Shown: positions 34,141 through 44,521, counted from the stretch's first letter. The stretch: 64,000 bases of DNA from RGIG9041 sp045612565 (GCA_045612565.1 JAZKZG010000094.1:1-64000), one strand, 5' to 3'. Notes: generated by a model not told the origin, from the letters alone. Numbers and translations: made by a program.

Positions 34141-34280
34141 TTTAAGTTTCCTCCTTTGCTAATGTTCCCTTGGGGGATACAGTGCCTAAAAACTTAAAAA
34201 TAATATATCACATATTTTTTACAATTTCTATAGATTTGGTGATTTTTTTGTGCTATCATAATAAAAAAGGGGGTATTTTT

Positions 34281-35468
34281 ATGTTAAAAGGAAAGCACAT
34301 CGTAATCGGCGTAAGCGGTGGAATCGCGGCATACAAAATGCCGAATGTAGCGCGTACGCTAAAAAAACTCGGTGCAAAAGTCACCGTTATTATGACCCAA
34401 AATGCCACCAATTTCATAACGCCCACAACCTTTGAGTCACTGCTTGGTACAAAGTGTCTTGTAGATACTTTTGACAGGAACTTTGAGTTTTCGGTTGAGC
34501 ATGTGGCAATAGCCAAATCGGCTGATGTTGTGCTTATTGCACCTGCTACTGCCAACGTTATAGGCAAAATTGCGGGTGGTATTGCCGATGATATGCTCAC
34601 AACCACCGTTATGGCGTGTACCTGTAAAAAAATCATTGCTCCTGCAATGAATCATAATATGTATCACAACCCGATTGTTGAAGATAATATCCAAAAACTG
34701 CAACGCTTCGGTTATGAGATTATTCCTGCTGACCGCGGTATGCTTGCAAATGGCGATATCGGCGACGGCAGAATGCCCACAGAAGACGTACTTGTTGACT
34801 ATGTTATCCGTGAGTGTGCATACCAAAAAGACCTTGTTGGAAGACGTGTGCTTATAACAGCGGGTGCAACGCGTGAGGCTATTGACCCTGTGCGTTTTAT
34901 CACCAATCATTCATCGGGCAAAATGGGTGTTTGTCTTGCACGTGCGGCAATGCTCCGCGGTGCTGATGTTACCCTTGTTCACGGTCATATGGAAGTGGAT
35001 GCTCCGCGTTTTGTAAACGCAGTCGCTGTTACGTCGGCAAAAGATATGTTTGATGCGGTGACCACACTTGCACCGCAATTTGATATTATAATAAAGGCGG
35101 CGGCAGTTGCCGATTTCACTCCGTTTACCGTGGCACAGCACAAAATCAAAAAAGCAGATGCCGATATGTCAATTCCGCTGTCGCGTACACAGGATATTTT
35201 AAAATACCTTGGCGAACATAAAGAGAGCGGTCAGATAATCGTTGGGTTTTCGATGGAAACGGATAACGTTATTGAAAACTCGTCAAAAAAACTGCGTTCT
35301 AAAAACTGCGATATGATTTGTGCAAATTCAATTGCAACCGACGGTGCGGGTTTTGGCGTTGATACCAATATTCTGACGCTTATAACCGAAAAAGAAACTA
35401 CTCGGCTCAAAAAAATGTCAAAAGACGATGTCTCACATGAAATACTAACAAAAATCCTTAGTCTTTAA
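34281..35468 (+). CDS. coaBC: Bifunctional phosphopantothenoylcysteine decarboxylase / phosphopantothenate-cysteine ligase
   Basis: A 395-residue fusion. The N-terminal CoaC flavoprotein domain (about 1-180) starts with GVSGGIAAYK and carries the active-site PAMNHNMY segment; the C-terminal CoaB ligase domain (about 185-395) has VLITAGATREAIDPVRFI and the KIKK loop. It makes 4'-phosphopantetheine from phosphopantothenate in two steps. I chose ATG 34281, with GGGGG-type binding site AAGGGGGT 8 bases upstream; the longer frame from 34170 begins in promoter-like AT-rich DNA. The stop lies within a terminator hairpin. Confidence 0.95.
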   Translation: MLKGKHIVIGVSGGIAAYKMPNVARTLKKLGAKVTVIMTQNATNFITPTTFESLLGTKCLVDTFDRNFEFSVEHVAIAKSADVVLIAPATANVIGKIAGGIADDMLTTTVMACTCKKIIAPAMNHNMYHNPIVEDNIQKLQRFGYEIIPADRGMLANGDIGDGRMPTEDVLVDYVIRECAYQKDLVGRRVLITAGATREAIDPVRFITNHSSGKMGVCLARAAMLRGADVTLVHGHMEVDAPRFVNAVAVTSAKDMFDAVTTLAPQFDIIIKAAAVADFTPFTVAQHKIKKADADMSIPLSRTQDILKYLGEHKESGQIIVGFSMETDNVIENSSKKLRSKNCDMICANSIATDGAGFGVDTNILTLITEKETTRLKKMSKDDVSHEILTKILSL

Positions 35469-35482
35469 CTAAGGATTTTTTT
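35451..35482 (+). terminator. Terminator overlapping the coaBC stop
   Basis: AAAATCCTTAGT (35451-35462) pairs with ACTAAGGATTTT (35468-35479), then a T run. The 5' arm is the last codons of coaBC. Confidence 0.85.
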
Positions 35483-35522
35483 GTTTAAATTACACAAAAT
35501 CGGCTCTTCAAATTCTACTTTG

Positions 35523-35547
35523 TATATGCAAAAAATGATTGCATATA
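35523..35547. promoter_or_regulatory. Palindrome upstream of the giant SLH protein gene
   Basis: TATATGCAA (35523-35531) and TTGCATATA (35539-35547) are perfect inverted arms separated by 7 bases, 62 bases before the start codon. A TATAAA lies just downstream (near 35552). The position suits an operator; no T run follows that would make it a terminator. Confidence 0.5.
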
Positions 35548-35608
35548 TATTCTATAAATAGTAAACTTAGATTAAGCATTATATAAATTAAAAAAGGAGA
35601 AAAACCAA

Positions 35609-38600
35609 ATGAAACGAATAATTTCTTGGGCACTAACGGTTATGATGATAATCGGATGCTTAGGTAGTTTCTCAACAGCGGCATTTGCTGCGGTTGATAC
35701 AAGCAACCCGATTTCAATAACCCAGTGGCACGATGAAACAGGCATCATCAAAGACGGCTTTGGTGTGCTTGTGCCCGATAACACAACAACATCAACTGTT
35801 GAATTTGTGTGGCAGGGCGGCTACTATACCGCAACTGTAGGCACCGATGCCTTCAAAACAGTAGCGGCAGCACGTAGTGCGGGTAAAAAACAGTTAATCC
35901 TACCTGCTTTAACCTACGGCAAACTCGATATTTCGGGTTCAATCGAACTGTACGGTAACCACTTTGGAAAAAATCCCAATGTTATTGGCGAAGACAGAAC
36001 ACAAGACTGGACACTGAATGAAGAGTGGAAGAGCAATGTAACAACCGTTACAGGCAACATTAATATTCAAAATGTTGCAACTCCCACATCGGTAAAGGGA
36101 ACCGTCATTGTTATTGACGGCTTAAAACTTAACGGCTCATTTATGGATAATGCACGTAATGTTTCAAAGTATCCCACGAGCATAAAACTTTCAAATATGC
36201 ATTTTGGATTTACAACATCAGCAACCCGCATTTTTGAACTTGCTAACAAAAATGCAAACAATGCTGATGAGTCAATTCTGAATGTGGATAGTTTTATTGT
36301 TGAAAATTCACGTTTTGATTACCCCAATAAAACAGATTCAAACCGCACATTCAACGAATACAGTCCCAAAACACTCATAGTTAACAACAACTATTTCGGT
36401 AAGGGCTTTTCACGTCTTGGATGGTTCAAACAACAGGTGTCGGTTAAAGAAGGTCACCTTGAACTGTCAAACAACTATTTCAGAGAAGGTAAATACATAA
36501 TAAACCTTTGCGGTGGTGTAAACGTATTTAAGGGTAAATATACCGATACAAACAGCGTTGCCAAGTTCAACAACAACATTGTTTATAACTCGGCTGTTGA
36601 CGGTGCACTTGAAATAGGCCCTGCTTATTTTGCAAGTACCGAGGTTATGGGAAATGTGTTTGTTGACACAAAAAATCTTGATAAACACGCCATTTCGACT
36701 CCTATATACAACGAAATGTTTGCAGGTGTAAGCTATGCTGATGTAATAACCATCAAAGGCAACCGCTTTGTAGGTGTATCTGACCACCTTAAATTAAACG
36801 AGGGTACCGTAAGCCTTTCAAAAGACAATGCAAACTATCATTCGATGTATACCGAAGATTTTGCAAACGCTCAGAACGGCACACAGATTTACGGCGCACT
36901 CAAAGACAGCGACTATTACCTCGACTTCAATGCAACCACCCTTGCATCAGAGGCTGTTATGAAAGCAGACCGCGAGGGTATGAGTGTTGTTTCAAAATCA
37001 AATGTTGCATCAATTGTAATTGCAAAAGACGAAAACTATATCCCGTCACTCAAAACAGTAAAAGACGTACCGTTTACTCTTTATTCTGACAAAGAGCATA
37101 AAAATGCGGTAAGCACAATTTCGGGTGCAGACGTCGGCGACGGCAGACTCTATTATGCAAGAGCAATCACCGAAACAAACGTTGTAATCGACTATACTGT
37201 TGTGATTTCGGCTGGCGATAAAAACGCACCCGCTTATGAAGGCGCATACCTGCTTTATGACAAGACTGAGGATATGCCAGTGGGCGCAAAATTTGTTGCG
37301 ACCTATAAGGGCAAAGAATATACCTTCACAGTAGGTGTTGACGCATTCCCGTCACTTGCACAGATAAGCGTACAGCACAAAAAAGACGAAACAATCAACG
37401 TAATTATGCTTTCAGGTGCTTATGAAGGCGGCTATAACGTTACAGGCGACTTTAACATCGTTGGTGACAACACAGTCCTCAAAAATGGCTTCAAGACCGA
37501 CGGTCCTGTTAAAATTGCGTGTGTGGGCGACTCGATTACCGAGGCGGTAATGTATGGCGGCCGCGCAACATGGGGCTATCCCGCACGTCTTAACGACCTT
37601 CTTGACGCATCATACGGCGAGGGTAATTACGAAGTTAAAAACTTCGGTAAAGGTAACTCGTCACTCCAACAGATTAATACAACCACAACAACCAATTTGA
37701 AAACTGCCAACCGTTCGCAGTATAATCAGGGTTCGTGGTATTATTCGGCACTCAATTACAACCCCGACGTTGTAATGGTTATGATCGGTCATAACGATAC
37801 ACAGGTAGCAGAAACCGATCATATCTATAAATCGGCGGCAAACTATAAAAAGTATTATGTTGACCTTATTGAGAGTTTCAAAGAACTCCCCTCAAATCCG
37901 CAGATTATTGTTGTAAGCTGTCATGCAAGAGCGGCGGGATTCCGCGGAGATCTTGTTGAAAGATGTATAATCCCTGTTCAGAAAGAACTTGCAGAACGCT
38001 ATAACACAATCTTTGTAGATACGTTTACCGTAACAAACGGTATGAAAAATGCCGCCGACGGCGTGTACTCAACTGACGGACTGCATCTCACACCCAAGGG
38101 CTATGCTCTTCTTGCAGGTCTTATCAAAGACGGTACCGACGGTATCTATTCATCAAAACGCGCTGTTACACTTGACGGCGTTACAGTTGACGAAAATGCC
38201 GAGGTTGTAACAAAAACCGCAAAAATCAAGATTGCTGCTATGGGTGATCAGACTACATACGGTTCAAAATCGTATATTAACTATCCGACAGCACTCGGTC
38301 AAATCCTTGGCGATGGCTATGAGGTACGCAATTACGGTGAATGTGATATAACCACCAAAAACTATTACACTGATAAAGAATACGGCGAAATAGGCGACTA
38401 TCAGTCGGCACTCGCATGGAAACCTGATGTTGCAATTCTCGGCTTTGGCGCGAACAACAGTACAAATACTGCATTTACAAACAGTTATCAGTCGATGATT
38501 GACGAACTTAAGGCACAGGGTACAAAGATTTATCTTCTGACTTCGCTTAAAAAATCGATTAATACCAAAATAACCGAACTTGCAGCAGCAAATGAACTTG

Positions 38601-41600
38601 AAGTAATTGATATCTATACCTATGCAAAAGAAAATCTGAGCGACTATAAACTGTCAACTTACCTTTTTGACGAGGTGGGTAACACCAAGTTTGCAGAATT
38701 TGTTGCAAAAGAGGCTTTTGACGTTAATCCCCCTGAAAAAGCCACTGAGTTTGTTCTTGGCGGACAGCAGTTTAAAGACTATACTTCGGACTATATCCCC
38801 GTAACAGATGCACCGCTCTTTACACAGCGCGACGACAGCGCTCTCACAATCAAAAACGATGCAGTTGCCGTTATTGAACTTGCATCCAAAAAGACTTCGG
38901 GCGACAGCATTATTGCACGGTGGGACGGACAGTATTATAAATTCACTGTCGGCGTAAACGCATTCGGCACACTCGCCGAGGCACTTTCAACCGATGTAAA
39001 ACAGATAATCGTTCCCACAGGTCTTATTTCGAAGTTCGAGGTAACACGCTCGGTTGAAATTTACGGTGCAAACTACAACATTCATCCGTGGACTGTTGAA
39101 GGCGGCGAAAAGGTTGTTCAAAGTGCCGATTGGGGTAAATACGGCGAAAGTGTAATTTATCAGACAGATATCGTTATCACTAAAGAGGCTGTTGGCGCAA
39201 ATATCCTTATTTCAGGCTTCAGAATGACACGTGGCTTTAACGATACCGCTCGTCCGCTTTCTTCTGAAAATACAAGCATTACTCTCAAAAATAATATTCT
39301 TGACCGTTGCTTTGAGACGGGTGATTTCCGCGAATTCAATCTCCTCAACGCAAACAATACAAATTCATCGAACACATCGGTTGAAAATAATGACGAGTTC
39401 ACCATCAAGAATATGATGTTCCAGAATCACTCTCCAAATACAGGTCATGCACTGTTCCAGGAACAGTTACCGTCATTCTTTACAATTGACGGCTTTGGCT
39501 GTAATTCAAAAATGACAACCTTTGGCTTCCCCAAGTGGGGCTATGGTACAAAGCAGGGTAAAATGACCCTTAAAAACTGCTTTATTAAAGACGTAAATGC
39601 TTCTTCATCGCGTTTCCCGTATCTTATAAACTTCTCGGGTCATTTTGGAAGCGCAAACCTCACTGACCAGCAGATTTCAAATCTTGATTTATCACTTGAA
39701 ATAAGTAACAACACCTTTATCGACTGCTACACCGGCGGTACAGATGGCGCAGTTATTATCTGGCCGGCATCGTATACAGATATTGTTGTTGACGGCAACA
39801 CTCTTGTTTCGACAAATGATATTAATAACCGCGGATTCCAGTGGAAAGGTCAGTCGGATTTCCGATCCAATGATAAAAACTTTACCGATAGAATTACATT
39901 TAAAAACAACCGAATCATCGGTTACATTGCATCGCACTATGTAAATGATCTTACAAAACTCGATCTTTCGGATAACTATTTCGAAACATACACACTTTCG
40001 TACAGAAACGGTGTGACAGGCGATATTCCTGCCGATATCGACGCAAACTACTATCTCGATTATAAACTCACAACCCGAATCGGCGATATGGCACCAAACA
40101 GCGTAAACGCTATCCACGCACTTTCGGTTGATAACGTAACACGCACAATCTCGGGCTTTGCGACAGGCGATATTGCCGAACTCGGAATGTCAAACGACAT
40201 AGGCGTTGAATACACATTCTATTCGGATGCCGAGTGCAAAAACGCTATCACATCGCTTGATGTTGAACTCGGAAATGCCTCAAAGGCTTATGTAAAAGCA
40301 AAACGTGGAAATATCCAAATTGTTTATACACTGTATGTAATTGGTATAAAAGATGTTGCGGATATCGGTTCTGCCGATACCAACACAACCCTTGAGGGTA
40401 TTGATGATGCAACACTCTGGTACCCCTCACTCTACGGTGCGCCCAACGGTATCAAGGTAATTTCTTACTACGACGGCAAACCCGTTGAGTTTACAACAGG
40501 TGTTAATGTTGCTTCGTCAGCAGGTGAGATGGGTCTTTACGGTGACGATATCATCTTCCCCGATAACATCACCGAAATCGACGGCCTTGAACTTGTTACT
40601 GCAGTAAATGTTTACAGCGCGGTTGCAAACATCAAGGGCATCAAGATGCGTAAGGTTAAAATTGCGTGTGTGGGTGACTCGATTACCGACGGTGTAATCA
40701 ATGGCGGACGTCAGGATTCATACCCCACCACAATGCAAAACCTCCTTGGAACAAACAGTTATGATATTCAGAACTTCGGCGGCAGCGGTGCTACCGCACA
40801 GTATATCGAGTATCTGCGCTTAAACGCTAATGAAGGCGACCGTGAGCGTCAGTACAGAGTACTCCGCAAGTCGATGTACGAACAGAGTATTGCATACAAC
40901 GGTGACGTTGTTATCATCGGCCTCGGTGCAAACGACTCGGCTGTTAATGAGCCTGTACGTTGGCTTTCAAACTATAACTTTATTGACCAATATATTGACC
41001 TCATCCGTGAGTATCAGTCACTTCCCTCAAAACCCGCGGTTTATATTACAACCACCACGGCACGTTATGACCAGGCAGTTGCAACTGTACTCATTCAGGA
41101 AAATATGCGCTATATCGAGCAGGTAATTGCCGATATTACAGGTGCTGAGATTATTGACCTCAACACTCTTATGGACTATATGTTCAAGTCTACCGCAACC
41201 GAGTATTCCAGCGATAGACTTCACCCCACCGCAAAAGGATATCACGAGATGGGTAAAATTATCGCAGACGAGGTGACAAAAACACTTGCACCTATCGGCG
41301 AAAATACTATCACTGTAAACGGCGGTACTGTTTCGGGTGTGATAGAGTCAAGTGTTGCAAAAACAAACCTGGCTCTTAATGATAATACACTTGTTATCGA
41401 CTCGCAAATCATCAACGGCAGCAATATTGTAGGTGTTGATCTCCACAACGCTGTTGTTAAAAAGAATGATAAAGTTGTGTCGGAATTTGATGCAGCTGAA
41501 CTTATCACAAGCGGCGGCAGTGTTAAGGTTGACCTTGGTGTTGCCGATGTTGAAACAACCTATCAGTCAACTCCCGCAATTACTGTTACAAACAACAACC

Positions 41601-42832
41601 CCGCAGTGCTCTTACAGGCAGTTCAGGCACAGAACGAGGGCGCAGATAACTTTGAATGTGAAGGCATCAAACAACTTTTGACAGTTGACACAAGCACACT
41701 TTCAAATGAAGAGGCACAAAATATTATCAGCGCAATCCGCACCGGCAAACACGTAATGACTGACGTTGATGCTACATTGCCAGACTGTGAAAACGGCGGA
41801 AACAGCGCCCACAAGATATGTATCTACTGTGGACACAAAGAAGGCTTTGTTCCAACTGAACCGAATGGTCACGAAACCGTTAAGGTGACAGGTAAAAAAG
41901 CAACCTGTACAGCAGATGGTTATAAAGATTACTTCAAGTGTGAAACTTGCGGTAAAATCTTTGCTGACGAAGCTGCTAAGACTGCAATTGCAGATCTCGA
42001 AGCATGGAAACTTGCAGACGGTAAGATTGCAAAAGTTGCTCACGTTTGGGGCGAATATGTTTATAACAATGACGCTACAACCGAAAAAGACGGCACAAAG
42101 ACTGCTAAATGTAACAACTGTGACGCTACAGACGTTAAGGTAGCAGAGGGTACAAAACTCGAAAAACCTGCAGATAAACCTGCAGATAAACCTGAAGACA
42201 AACCCGAAGAGAAGCCTGAAGAAAAACCCGAAGTTGAAATCAAAGATACTTCTAAGATCTTCAAAGATATCAAGGCTAAAGGCTGGTATAGAAATGCGGT
42301 TGACTATTGCTACAGCTACGGATTTATTGCAGGTACTGCAAAAGATACGTTTGGCCGCACAACCAACGTAACACGCGGTATGTTTATTACGGTTCTCGCG
42401 CGTATTGCCGGCGTTGACACAACAAGCAAGGGCGTTAATAAAGTTGAAACTAAGTTTACTGATGTTAAATCGGGCAAATACTATACTGCTGCTATCAAGT
42501 GGGCAAACGAAAATAGTATTGTAAACGGTACAAGCAAAACCACCTTTGGTCCCGATAATGCAATCAGCCGTCAGGACCTTTGCGTAATGCTTGTGAACTA
42601 TGCAAACTTTATGAAAGTTGACCTGAAGGCATCTGTAAAAGAACTTTCGTTCAAGGATGCAAAAACCATCAGAAAGTATGCAAAAGATGCCGTTAAGGTT
42701 TGCCAGATGGCAGGTATTGTAACCGGTTATGCAAACGGAAACGAGTTTGATTTCAAACCTCAGAATACCGCATCACGTGCCGAGGCTGCACAAATCCTTT
42801 ATGTATTCCATCAAACCTTTATAGCAAAATAA
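35609..42832 (+). CDS. Giant secreted SLH protein with three SGNH hydrolase domains (one degenerate)
   Basis: 2407 residues with signal peptide (1-28). Order: module A1 (about 60-480, parallel-beta-like), module B1 (about 540-630, VGVDAF core), SGNH domain 1 (635-850: GDSIT with S642, GHND, D823-x-x-H826), SGNH-like domain 2 (874-1050: GDQTT with Q881 in place of Ser and no final DxxH), module A2 (about 1090-1530), module B2 (about 1610-1680), SGNH domain 3 (1684-1890: S1691, D1869-x-x-H1872), a Cys-pair repeat region (about 2055-2190), a PEDKPEEKPE linker, and three SLH domains (about 2215-2407). A+B+SGNH appears twice, so the gene grew by internal duplication. SGNH enzymes remove acetyl or acyl groups from glycans; a cell-surface polysaccharide esterase is likely. 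AAAGGAG precedes the ATG. Confidence 0.9.
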   Translation: MKRIISWALTVMMIIGCLGSFSTAAFAAVDTSNPISITQWHDETGIIKDGFGVLVPDNTTTSTVEFVWQGGYYTATVGTDAFKTVAAARSAGKKQLILPALTYGKLDISGSIELYGNHFGKNPNVIGEDRTQDWTLNEEWKSNVTTVTGNINIQNVATPTSVKGTVIVIDGLKLNGSFMDNARNVSKYPTSIKLSNMHFGFTTSATRIFELANKNANNADESILNVDSFIVENSRFDYPNKTDSNRTFNEYSPKTLIVNNNYFGKGFSRLGWFKQQVSVKEGHLELSNNYFREGKYIINLCGGVNVFKGKYTDTNSVAKFNNNIVYNSAVDGALEIGPAYFASTEVMGNVFVDTKNLDKHAISTPIYNEMFAGVSYADVITIKGNRFVGVSDHLKLNEGTVSLSKDNANYHSMYTEDFANAQNGTQIYGALKDSDYYLDFNATTLASEAVMKADREGMSVVSKSNVASIVIAKDENYIPSLKTVKDVPFTLYSDKEHKNAVSTISGADVGDGRLYYARAITETNVVIDYTVVISAGDKNAPAYEGAYLLYDKTEDMPVGAKFVATYKGKEYTFTVGVDAFPSLAQISVQHKKDETINVIMLSGAYEGGYNVTGDFNIVGDNTVLKNGFKTDGPVKIACVGDSITEAVMYGGRATWGYPARLNDLLDASYGEGNYEVKNFGKGNSSLQQINTTTTTNLKTANRSQYNQGSWYYSALNYNPDVVMVMIGHNDTQVAETDHIYKSAANYKKYYVDLIESFKELPSNPQIIVVSCHARAAGFRGDLVERCIIPVQKELAERYNTIFVDTFTVTNGMKNAADGVYSTDGLHLTPKGYALLAGLIKDGTDGIYSSKRAVTLDGVTVDENAEVVTKTAKIKIAAMGDQTTYGSKSYINYPTALGQILGDGYEVRNYGECDITTKNYYTDKEYGEIGDYQSALAWKPDVAILGFGANNSTNTAFTNSYQSMIDELKAQGTKIYLLTSLKKSINTKITELAAANELEVIDIYTYAKENLSDYKLSTYLFDEVGNTKFAEFVAKEAFDVNPPEKATEFVLGGQQFKDYTSDYIPVTDAPLFTQRDDSALTIKNDAVAVIELASKKTSGDSIIARWDGQYYKFTVGVNAFGTLAEALSTDVKQIIVPTGLISKFEVTRSVEIYGANYNIHPWTVEGGEKVVQSADWGKYGESVIYQTDIVITKEAVGANILISGFRMTRGFNDTARPLSSENTSITLKNNILDRCFETGDFREFNLLNANNTNSSNTSVENNDEFTIKNMMFQNHSPNTGHALFQEQLPSFFTIDGFGCNSKMTTFGFPKWGYGTKQGKMTLKNCFIKDVNASSSRFPYLINFSGHFGSANLTDQQISNLDLSLEISNNTFIDCYTGGTDGAVIIWPASYTDIVVDGNTLVSTNDINNRGFQWKGQSDFRSNDKNFTDRITFKNNRIIGYIASHYVNDLTKLDLSDNYFETYTLSYRNGVTGDIPADIDANYYLDYKLTTRIGDMAPNSVNAIHALSVDNVTRTISGFATGDIAELGMSNDIGVEYTFYSDAECKNAITSLDVELGNASKAYVKAKRGNIQIVYTLYVIGIKDVADIGSADTNTTLEGIDDATLWYPSLYGAPNGIKVISYYDGKPVEFTTGVNVASSAGEMGLYGDDIIFPDNITEIDGLELVTAVNVYSAVANIKGIKMRKVKIACVGDSITDGVINGGRQDSYPTTMQNLLGTNSYDIQNFGGSGATAQYIEYLRLNANEGDRERQYRVLRKSMYEQSIAYNGDVVIIGLGANDSAVNEPVRWLSNYNFIDQYIDLIREYQSLPSKPAVYITTTTARYDQAVATVLIQENMRYIEQVIADITGAEIIDLNTLMDYMFKSTATEYSSDRLHPTAKGYHEMGKIIADEVTKTLAPIGENTITVNGGTVSGVIESSVAKTNLALNDNTLVIDSQIINGSNIVGVDLHNAVVKKNDKVVSEFDAAELITSGGSVKVDLGVADVETTYQSTPAITVTNNNPAVLLQAVQAQNEGADNFECEGIKQLLTVDTSTLSNEEAQNIISAIRTGKHVMTDVDATLPDCENGGNSAHKICIYCGHKEGFVPTEPNGHETVKVTGKKATCTADGYKDYFKCETCGKIFADEAAKTAIADLEAWKLADGKIAKVAHVWGEYVYNNDATTEKDGTKTAKCNNCDATDVKVAEGTKLEKPADKPADKPEDKPEEKPEEKPEVEIKDTSKIFKDIKAKGWYRNAVDYCYSYGFIAGTAKDTFGRTTNVTRGMFITVLARIAGVDTTSKGVNKVETKFTDVKSGKYYTAAIKWANENSIVNGTSKTTFGPDNAISRQDLCVMLVNYANFMKVDLKASVKELSFKDAKTIRKYAKDAVKVCQMAGIVTGYANGNEFDFKPQNTASRAEAAQILYVFHQTFIAK

Positions 42833-42835
42833 ATT

Positions 42836-42868
42836 AAAAAGAGTAGAATCGAAAGATTCTACTCTTTG
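42836..42868. terminator. Bidirectional terminator after the giant gene
   Basis: AAAGAGTAGAATC (42838-42850), GAAA tetraloop, GATTCTACTCTTT (42855-42867). It separates the giant gene from the convergent 42899-43663 gene. Confidence 0.85.
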
Positions 42869-42898
42869 TTTTTTTGTGTTCTTTATAACGGAGGTGGC

Positions 42899-43663
42899 TT
42901 ATATCATTATGTAGCCGTGGGTGTGAAGTATTGTACCGCCGTCTTGCAGATATTTTTTAAGACTTTTTTGAAGTGAAGTATTTTCGGGCGCGTTTTGTAC
43001 ATTGCCGTCAAAATCAAAGCCGAATACACGCTGTTTTGCCTGTGCGCTGTCATCTTCGTCAACAGTTGTTTTTGTCCATAGACGCATAAACTTTACGATA
43101 TTTGAGTTTTCGTTCAAAATTCTTGTAAGATTTTCTGAAAGTAACCACGATGAACAAACAAACCTGTCGGGAGTATTTTTGGGAAAATACTTTTTAAAGA
43201 ACTCACGTGCGATATCAAATGATGCGACGCACTCGCTTTCGATGAGCGGTTCGTCCTGCGGAATGTGTGTGTTAAGGACCTCTTTTCCATCCTGCTCAAT
43301 TATATGAAACTGCAGACGTCCGAGACGGAACATTTGTCCTGTGTAATGATACCACAACCAGTCAAACTCGCCGATGCCGATTTTGCCTGTGACAGTTTTA
43401 TAGTTTTTAAACCATACGTTTACATCTTTAAGCGTTGCAACGGTGATTTCACGCGGAATACCGCGCTCACTGTTGATTTTAAGTGCATAGTCTGCCAAAA
43501 AGCCGAGAACGAATACCGTTTCCATACCTTTTTCGGGCTGGGGCATTTTTCCTGCAATAACCTCGTCGGCAAGTTCACGTGCGCGGTTTGCGTACTGCAC
43601 GTTTGCAAGAATTGCGTCGCGTATTTCGTTACTCTCTACAATTTCTTCAATAAAAAAGTCCAT
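42899..43663 (-). CDS. GNAT-like acyltransferase-domain protein (NAT_N/GNAT_C type)
   Basis: A 254-residue protein. The pattern FVLGFLADYALKINSERGIPREI followed by DVNVWFKNY and WLWYHYTGQMFRLGRLQF is what I recognise from the two-part NAT_N / GNAT_C (DUF5596) family, annotated as acyltransferase-domain proteins of unknown substrate. No signal peptide. It lies 3 bases after an amidohydrolase and 870 bases from a HAD phosphatase, all on the same strand, so these three probably form one unit for small-molecule processing. Function is not established; the family call itself is moderately sure. Confidence 0.7.
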   Translation of the reverse strand: MDFFIEEIVESNEIRDAILANVQYANRARELADEVIAGKMPQPEKGMETVFVLGFLADYALKINSERGIPREITVATLKDVNVWFKNYKTVTGKIGIGEFDWLWYHYTGQMFRLGRLQFHIIEQDGKEVLNTHIPQDEPLIESECVASFDIAREFFKKYFPKNTPDRFVCSSWLLSENLTRILNENSNIVKFMRLWTKTTVDEDDSAQAKQRVFGFDFDGNVQNAPENTSLQKSLKKYLQDGGTILHTHGYIMI

Positions 43664-43666
43664 AAT

Positions 43667-44521
43667 TTATTCTCCCATTTTAGGCAGTTCGTGTTTAACG
43701 TCGCCGCCTGACAAAAATCTCATATAGTTTTTGTTATAAATCTTTTCGCGCGTGGTTTCGTCAACACCGAGTTCGTCAAAGAGATTTCCGTCGATTGTAA
43801 GCCATTTTTTTACCCATTCACTGCCGTATGCAACGGTTGTCTGGTCGGTACCGAACATAATGTTGTCAGCAACATCATAGCCCACCGTAAACAACTTTGT
43901 AATAAGGTCGCGGCGGTAGATTTCGGGTGTGCCGGGGGTGAGGTCAAAAAACATTTCGCTTGATTGTTTGTGGTTGTATGATTCAAGGAACTTGCCATAA
44001 ACCGCGATGCACTCGTCATACCACGGCCAAGAACAGTGAGCAAGTGCAAACTTGGTCTTTTTGAACTCGAGCATACATTCCCAGTCGACAGGCTTATTGT
44101 ATTTTGAACTGTCTTTTCCGCTCCACAAAATGCCTGTATGGAATAAAACAGGAAGCCCTGTTTTTTCGATTTCAGTAAGCATTTCCATGTTCTCTTTGCA
44201 GTAGACATAGTGGTTTTCGCAAATGATTTTAAAAGCGCGTATACCGCTTTCTTTGGCATCGTGAATTTTGTCTTTTATATCCTTTTCAAAGGGGTTTACC
44301 CACAGCATAGGGATAAGACGCTCGTCTGAATTTTTGCACCAGTCCATAACGTTTTTTACGCGGTCGCGGTAATCGAGCGACAAAAGGTTCTCTTTTGATT
44401 CGAAAGGCGCTGCCGAGATAATTCCGCCGCCGTAAATACCTGCACTCTCAAGATTGTTTAAAAGACGTGCGCTGTCGGGTACACCTGTGTCAACGTGTAT
44501 GTGCATATCATAAATTTTCAT
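43667..44521 (-). CDS. Amidohydrolase-superfamily metal-dependent hydrolase
   Basis: A 284-residue TIM-barrel hydrolase of the amidohydrolase-2 type. Metal ligands are visible: HIH near residue 7 (MKIYDMHIHVD), a later His in LFHTG, His in AHCSWPW, and the Asp in MFGTDQTT. Relatives hydrolyse or decarboxylate cyclic or aromatic substrates; the actual one is unknown. It is encoded between the GNAT-like gene (3-base gap) and a HAD phosphatase (12-base gap). The start at 44521 has an AGAGG-type binding site. Confidence 0.85.
   Translation of the reverse strand: MKIYDMHIHVDTGVPDSARLLNNLESAGIYGGGIISAAPFESKENLLSLDYRDRVKNVMDWCKNSDERLIPMLWVNPFEKDIKDKIHDAKESGIRAFKIICENHYVYCKENMEMLTEIEKTGLPVLFHTGILWSGKDSSKYNKPVDWECMLEFKKTKFALAHCSWPWYDECIAVYGKFLESYNHKQSSEMFFDLTPGTPEIYRRDLITKLFTVGYDVADNIMFGTDQTTVAYGSEWVKKWLTIDGNLFDELGVDETTREKIYNKNYMRFLSGGDVKHELPKMGE

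Noticed and set aside
38277..38474. Antisense open frames inside the giant SGNH gene and other long genes
   Set aside because: They follow the codon pattern of the sense genes, have no ribosome binding sites, and match no known domain.
41702..42043. 113-residue minus-strand frame with Cys-rich translation
   Set aside because: It mirrors the Cys-pair repeat and SLH linker coding on the plus strand; no binding site or start context.
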